From the NCBI GenBank assembly GCA_963281155.1, contig CAUJLY010000001.1, forward strand, positions 9,052,001 through 9,116,000: a DNA stretch of 64,000 nt, read 5' to 3'. This DNA comes from Rhabditophanes sp. KR3021. Its lineage: Eukaryota > Nematoda > Chromadorea > Rhabditida > Alloionematidae. Both the position numbers and the translations under genes were made by a program. The notes under the pieces are model-generated. The model was not told where the DNA came from. It saw nothing but the letters and a program-made list of their open reading frames with translations, and did not search any database. Below are positions 57,501-64,000 of the stretch, piece after piece (within the stretch, counting starts at the first letter, position 1; every line of letters starts with the position of its first letter).

Positions 57501-60500
57501 GATGGACTTCTCTTAACTGGTCATAACCAATAAAAGTAATAATCGGGGGAGGCCGTTTGTGGGCAAGATTATTGCTTTCACATCCTCCACTCACTTCAAA
57601 ATTCATTTTTTTAAACTAAAAATCTATTATCAAATTATGCAAGACCCTTAACTTAGTATATGATACTTTAAACTATAGTTAGCCTATACCAACACATTAT
57701 TTTAAAAGACTTTTAGGTTTACTTTAACTTCCGCACTCATTTAATATACTATGATGATGTCTTCGGCCCCTATAATATCAATATAATATCAAAAAGTAAG
57801 GCAGTAGTAGAAAAGAAAAGTGTTATAAAAAATAGTAATTGTTAATGGTTGTAGGGTGTGATGGTGTAGTGTGAGATGAAGCTACAATAAGGATATATGT
57901 TTCTTTTCACATAAACGTCTTATTTTGACTTATTTGAATAAAGAAAAGTCTCTTTGAACACAGCCAGATATATCATTAAAAAGAATGTTTCAAAAAAATA
58001 CATATTAGCTTTTTATTTGTATCAAAATACAGATTTTTTTGATGAACATCAATTTTATATTTTCACTCTACATCATTTTTCTACACATATTAAATTCAAC
58101 AAAAAATGAGAATATTATTATGACTCTTATTGCCCTCCTAATACAAGAAAAGTTTGGATAAAAATTTCCAGTTAATTCTACTACATTTTTTGATATCAAT
58201 TTAATTCTGTATGAGGGTTGGCATATGCACACATTTATTACGTTAGCATTAACATCAAAACAACATCCCCTTTAGATGAAAGTACTTTTATCTGTCGAAA
58301 TGTATGTGTGCTTTACCTTTGTCGCTATATTTGGTTGAGGAGATGTTTCATGTTGAGGTTGATGTAATTGGTTTTATACTAATACAATACTAGGAGACAT
58401 TATTTTTTTATTTGGTTATACTTCTAAATGGCTCTCAATTTTCTTTATAAAAAATTGGGCACATTTCCAGCTTATTTGTGTTACTAAGAGATTAATGAGT
58501 ACCCTAAAAAGAAGACACTAATAATAAGACACTGAAATTCTATTTTTACCCCAATTTCTTCAAACACCACTAATTTTAATTCCATTATAATTACCAAATA
58601 TGTTTTTGAATTTACTCTCTCACAGAACACATCAAAATTGGTATACCCATTAAAGAATATAACTTGAGCCTCTCTATAAAAATAGGACTGTCACCATTTA
58701 AAAGAAGTGCATTTATTCTTTTAGATACAAAATAAAATATAACAAATATCCCATTCTCTTTATTGCTACCTAGATGTAATCATTCCCATTAATTAACCTA
58801 ATCACGACGCCAACTTCAGTTTCTGTTTTGATGGCGAGTATGTTCGTGAAGCCATAAAAAACATCTTTATACCATATTCACTAATTATTTCCTTTCCTCC
58901 TCGTCACAGATTTTGTTTTGATGTAATAAACACTATATATATATTTATATAATTGTTTTGTAACTAACACTCGACTTATTTCTGCTTAAACCATCATTAA
59001 TATTAACTCTTTATTTTTGCTAAATTTGTATGTAAAATCATTTTAGATGAGTGTATATTTTGATGAATCAAGAAACAATAAAGTTTGTTGACAAGTTTCT
59101 TTTTATTCAACTTAATCACTTTCTATTCATACCTCACACTCACTCCACTACATTTTTGTTTTTTTAATAATAATAGCCTTTTTTGGAGTCTTGTTTAAAG
59201 TTTCAAAAAATGTCACTTACCATGATCATTAGTATAAATACAAAATACTTATGTCAACACCATTTAACTTCAATCACATAACAAAACTAGACTTATTATT
59301 ACATAACAAAAAGGAGCTATTGATGCCTATCAAATCAAAGTCTTTTCAATTTTCCTCTTTTTTGGATGTTTTGCTTAATAATATTAAGGGGAAACTTTTT
59401 TTTAGTCAACAAGAGTAGGTTCTTTAGAAGGTGAGGGATTCTTTTGAGAGGTGGTTGTTGGAAAAAGTTAAGGAGCATTTTGATGTGTCTTCTTCTTTTA
59501 TTAAGTCCAGTTTATTTGGCATTAAATAAGATAATATGACAGTATTTTGACATTCTTAAAAGCTAATGGAGTATATATATTTATTTACTTAGATACAAAT
59601 TAAATATAAAAAACATGAATTAACATTCAGTCTAATAATAAGCAACCATTAAGATTAATGCGGGAGTATAGTCGCTCCGAGACTCCTACATTATTCCAAA
59701 CTCCTGACAGACATTATAAGGAGGTGTGTGGCATTAATACCAATGTATAATCTAAAATATACACTAATCCGGTTGTACATTACGAAACCAATTAAATTTA
59801 TTACCTCCACCATTATCTATACCCGAAATCGGACCCACTTTTAATCACCTAAAAGCGTCACCAACTTTATTTTACCTTCTTTTACAATTTCTTTGGACAA
59901 AGGTTAACTTTGTGACTTCAAACCAAAAATCCACCCTCTCGATCCAGAAATTGAAGAAGTGTTTTCTAAATAAATAAAGCGTATGTTTTTGGTTTGCCAC
60001 ATTTTAGTTCATTAAAAAGTTTGTTTGTTTGGTAAGGATATGGACAACTTTTGATAGTAGAGTCTTTAAGTTCTCAAATTTAACAAATTCTATCTAAAAG
60101 TGACTTGTTTATTAAAAAAATACAAATAACTTATTAGTTTCATTAGAAGCTTTAAATTGATCTTTTGAATAATATTAACTTTCATCAAATTTATTATTTA
60201 TTCCATCAAATAGAAGATGTTTAAGGGCGGGCGCGTGCCTCTACTCAAATAGATGTAGCTTTTTGATGAAAAAGCACTTCTTTCCCAGATATAGATACCT
60301 TTATAAGTTTGTTGTTGGAACCTACTCTTTGTTATATTTTTAACTTTTTCTTTATTAATAATGAACTTTATTTAGAGGCAAAAGAATCAAATATACAAAT
60401 TTGGAATTAATTGACAGGACAGGTTAACTTTTGTTGGTATATAGTGGGGATCGTTGAGAAGTACCATACCTAGACTTGATCAAAGCAACTTGTGTGTTAA

Positions 60501-60511
60501 TTTGGTATTAA
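54555..60511. other. Six-kilobase gene-poor region
   Basis: AT-rich throughout. The only small frame starting with ATG that I noted is a 62-codon minus-strand one at 57418-57606 (MNFEVSGGCESNNLAHKRPP); it has no other support. I recognise no tRNA, rRNA, snRNA or transposon. A GC-richer patch at 59659-59735 could be structured RNA, but I cannot assign it. The last kilobase is probably the Kir promoter. Confidence 0.45.
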
Positions 60512-62045
60512 ATGTGGTGCGACACGACGCACCTGACTGAAAAGATTCCAACTGATCCGATGGTTAGTGACATTGACGACAACAATTGCTTAGAAAATGT
60601 TCTGGTCCTCACCACCAATGGAAATGCCCAAGTCCGCCTCAATGGCAACCTCAATTCATGTTCTACTGCGCCCCTTCTCCCTAACTCCTCACCCTCCTAC
60701 CACAATCACACTCCCAAAAAACCCAGAAAGTATCCCTCCACCAAGCATATCCCTACTCCACGTCTCGTCTCCAAAACAGGTGAAGTCCTCCTCAAAAATA
60801 TCCATATTCCGAACAAAACACAACTAGTCTACAAGTGGGTTCCTTGCTATTTTGGCTTCGTCACTTATGTTTCCAATTTCAGAAATTGGTTCCATTTGAT
60901 AATTGAATATTCGTGGAGGACTGTCATGTTACTCTTTACCATGGGCTTTGTCTTGAGTTGGCTCTTTTTTGGGACTTTGTATTATGTGATAGCTATTTTT
61001 ACAGGAGATCTTAGTCAGGTGGAGGAGGTAAGTGTGCCTGTTTCTTTATTCTCATCATTGGATACCTTTCAGACTTCGGCTGTTCCGAAACAATGCATCG
61101 CCAACGTCCACAACTTCATTACTTCCTTTTTGTTCAGGTAGTGTCACGTTTGTCCAAAGGTACTTATTTAGTTTGTCATCATTTCAGTATGGAGTCTCAA
61201 AACACAATAGGATACGGACATCGGTATATGCGTGAAAATTGCCCATTAGCTTACATCATCTTGTCAATACAAATTATCTTTGGCCTACTGGTGCAAACAA
61301 TCCTCACAGCTGTCGTCATAGCCAAGATGCTAAGACCCAAAAAAAGAAGGCAGGAGATGAGGTTTTCACAGTTTGCCGTCATCGGACCTGTCGATGAGAA
61401 TGATCACAGGCCTGCTTTGATGATCAGACTAGCTGACATCCAATCCCGACTTTATTTGGCCGAAAGTCATGTCAGGCTATTTATGGCTTGTTCTAAAATT
61501 AATCACGTGAGTCCATTTTTTTAGATATCATAGTTATGTCCTGCCGATGACAAATATATTAAAACTTCATTTGTTATAGAATGGACAAAGAGTATTGGTG
61601 GGCCTTAAGGATATGAATGTAGGATATGATGGAGGATGGGATAGAGTTTTGCTTTTGTGGCCGATCATAGTAAGACACGTCATAGATGAGGACAGTCCTA
61701 TGTTTGGAATGAGTGCTGAAACCATGAAAAACCACCAATTCGAGCTTATCATGACAGTCGAAGGAATAGTCGAGGCCACTGGAATGACTTTCCAAGCAAG
61801 GACATCCTTTCTGCCTGACGAAATAAACTGGGGCCAACGGTACGTTTTGGTTGTTTGTTTGTATTACAATTTCTTTTAGATTCGTTCCAATCGTTGTTTA
61901 TAGCGAGGAGGCGGAAGCCTTCCAAGTCGATTATTCATGCTTCGAATGCACGGAAGGTGCCGACCCTATCAAAGTAGAAAAGCCAGTCGAGGATAGTGAA
62001 GAAGAGGAGCACCACCATCGTCACAGTGCGTCAGGCTTCGTTTAG
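60512..62045 (+). CDS. Kir: Inward-rectifier potassium channel (Kir)
   Basis: Five exons, 60512-61027, 61073-61137, 61188-61506, 61580-61839 and 61880-62045; introns 45, 50, 73 and 40 bp; 1326 nt, 441 residues. TM1 lies near residues 129-155 (WRTVMLLFTMGFVLSWLFFG). The extracellular pore loop follows (QCIANVHNFITSFLFS), with selectivity filter TIGYG at about 200-204. TM2 (CPLAYIILSIQIIFGLLVQT) and the conserved AKMLRPKKR slide follow. The cytoplasmic beta-domain shows RFSQFAVIGPV, MIRLADIQS, MFGMSAETM and FQARTSFLPDEINWGQRFVP. The 110-residue N-terminus is longer than usual and the C-terminus ends in an acidic/His tract (EEEEHHHRH). The TM2 site of polyamine block carries Gln or nearby neutral residues rather than Asp, suggesting weak rectification. 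Confidence 0.96.
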
Positions 62046-64000
62046 TGCCTTGATTGATAGTCTCTTCTGTACAAATTCTTTTACCTTTCCTGTGATAATA
62101 ATACGTTGGTTGATATATATATAATATAAAATGAATTATGATATAAAAAGTTTTAAATTGATTCTCGACTATTTTGCCCCTACTCATGACTCTTTCAACT
62201 TAATGTTATTAAGTTTATATTCAGGGAACACTTTGTGCTATTGAATGACTAAATAAATAAGAATTGGTAATAGTATTTGTGAGTCAGGTGATCATCGATG
62301 AAATGCATGGCAAGTACATGCAGTCCGGTCAAGATAAGAAACTCCAATTTTCTATCTAATAACTAATTTCCTTTCACATATCATTAACTTAACATAACTT
62401 TCAAAACAAGTGGAAGTCAAATTTACAAAAAAAGTAAATTCGGCGGTAGTGATGCATAACACCATCATTTTAATTGTTTGTTATCAGCTTTGATATTTTT
62501 GGTAGGAAAGTGTAATGGTGCTTGTGATCAAGTAAGGGAAAGTTATTTGGATGTTAGAATGTTGAGAAGTTTGTTTTGACGTCTTGCATTCCATTATCTT
62601 TTTTTAGTTATTATTATTAAAAATTAAAGAATGCATGAGGAATGTTTAAGATTTGGTGTTAAAGCATTTTTCTTGATATACTTTCGAAAGACAAGGTTAA
62701 GTCACAAAATAAAACTATCTTTTTATGCTGTATGTTCCACCTAGACTTAGGGTAATCACCGTCAGTCTACAAAAAAAGATGTTGATAAGAGTTGGTTGGG
62801 GGCAAGGGAAAAGCCATCAAATATACATAAGCTTAATGGTTCCTCCAAGAGAATGTCAAAAGCAAACAAATGTATGATTAATGATTAAACGATCACCACT
62901 CTTCCAATTGAACCACAACTGATACATGGTTTGATTGTTTGAAAAAATTAAAAGGTTAATTTGATGGTATGTTATAATCAACTTAATACACATTTGTATA
63001 GAGGTGTTCTTTTAAATGTTGTGTTAAATTGTGACGTTGAGTCATGTCAAAGTGGAGGGAGGATGATGGCTTTTGGGTGAATATATAAATATATGTTTAT
63101 GTATTATATATACACTTTGGATGATAATCATGATAGCAGCGTTTATTGTTATTATTGTAATCTAGTTTGATGATATAACAGAATTTTTTGATTGCTCTTA
63201 AGCAAATTTCTTTTTCTATTTGATCAGATATGTAATACATTAATTGGAGGGCACAATCTTTGATAGCCGCTACAACAAACCGAAATCGGCATCTTCCCTC
63301 CACCTAAATCTATCTCCCGTCACTGCCCTATTTTTGATAATAATGTACGCCTTGTTAAATGAAATGAAAAGGTCGTTTCTTAAGTTATTTTAAACCTCTA
63401 GCATTTAAAAATATTTCCTAACAAAAGTGAGTATAATTTTTTCGATTGATATAGTCTGATCAAACATCTTTTTCCTAAATCAAATACAATTTTGTGATAT
63501 TTCTTTAATTTAATTAAAGTTAAGGTAGTTAGTTGTGTGGTAAGGGATATTGTTTACTTGATAAAATAAACTTCCGCAAGACTTCCCCATGTGACGTTGA
63601 TTATTCATGTAATAAGTCCTAAAAATACCTTTTTTTTAATATTTAAATTGAGTTTATTTATTTTTTGTGGGTTTAGTATTGGTTGGATAGAATTTTGTAT
63701 GATATTATTTTGACATCAACATAATTGATATTTGCTTTTCAGGTAAAATGTCTTTTTGTGTTGTCATTTAGTAGCTTGCGCACACTTTCAATTTTACCGA
63801 TTAGATGACAATATTTGATAATAATCAAAAAAATGTGGTTCCTTCTTAAATAAAAAGGTGGTATCTTAATCCAGATTCGAAACTTATTGCATCATTGTGT
63901 CTTAATGGCGATCATAAAAGATCCTTAGACAAAAAGTTTATGGTTTCCTTTGATAAGATAGTCATTTTACTAGTAATGTAAATTTTATTCTCATATCCAT
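62046..64000. other. Downstream of Kir, nothing assigned
   Basis: About 1.95 kb, AT-rich, to the window edge. The Kir 3' UTR is at the left. A 68-codon minus-strand frame (63097-63303) lacks support. No RNA gene seen. Confidence 0.5.

Noticed and set aside
57418..57606. 62-codon minus-strand frame with real ATG
   Set aside because: Alone in a gene-poor region with no further support; kept only as a note.
63097..63303. 68-codon minus-strand frame
   Set aside because: No coding character and no recognised motif.
1..64000. CRISPR array, bacterial operon, integrated virus or transposon
   Set aside because: No regularly spaced repeats, ribosome-binding sites, integrase, transposase, reverse transcriptase or long terminal or inverted repeats were seen.

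Overview
The window is animal nuclear DNA. It is AT-rich, with dense protein genes on both strands, most of them split by very short GT-AG introns (about 35-50 bp, a few longer). There is no sign of bacterial operon structure or of a virus. The set (class C GPCR, Kir channel, bHLH-PAS factor, UGT, nose-resistant-to-fluoxetine acyltransferase, serpentine receptor-like protein, IgGFc-binding-like secreted protein) fits a small-genome ecdysozoan. The SUMO sequence and intron sizes look most like a nematode. That placement is inference, not proof.

Layout. 0-6 kb: a small frameshifted gene, a coiled-coil gene, tRNA-His and tRNA-Gly, and a PHF10/BAF45a-like PBAF subunit. 6-16 kb: a 7TM protein, the PP2A B56 regulatory subunit, a small unknown gene and a metabotropic-glutamate-like class C GPCR. 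16-24 kb: TAPT1 and RNA polymerase III subunit RPC3 (divergent, about 180 bp apart), SUMO, a WASP-family actin nucleation factor and a mucin-like surface protein. 24-38 kb: a dysfusion/NPAS4/CKY-1-type bHLH-PAS factor, two tandem LCLAT/AGPAT-like acyltransferases, an HSPBP1-type Hsp70 exchange factor, an NRF-6-like acyltransferase and a small heat-shock protein with a TATA box and heat-shock element. 38-50 kb: RTF1 (Paf1 complex), an unknown gene, a RING/TRIM-like gene, an IgGFc-binding-like secreted protein flanked by decayed leucine-rich fragments, and a short-chain dehydrogenase. 50-64 kb: an intact UGT followed by a UGT pseudogene, about 6 kb with no convincing gene, a Kir potassium channel and 2 kb of unassigned sequence.

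Most genes are unrelated housekeeping or signalling genes that do not form one pathway. Gene models were built by hand: splice phases were summed and checked, and nearly every model closes in frame. The exceptions are informative. RPC3, the class C GPCR and the first gene each need one- or two-base corrections at or beside homopolymer runs, which suggests residual assembly errors or recent lesions. I found no convincing new multi-gene system. The most novel material is several unrecognised proteins and the pattern of single-base frame breaks.
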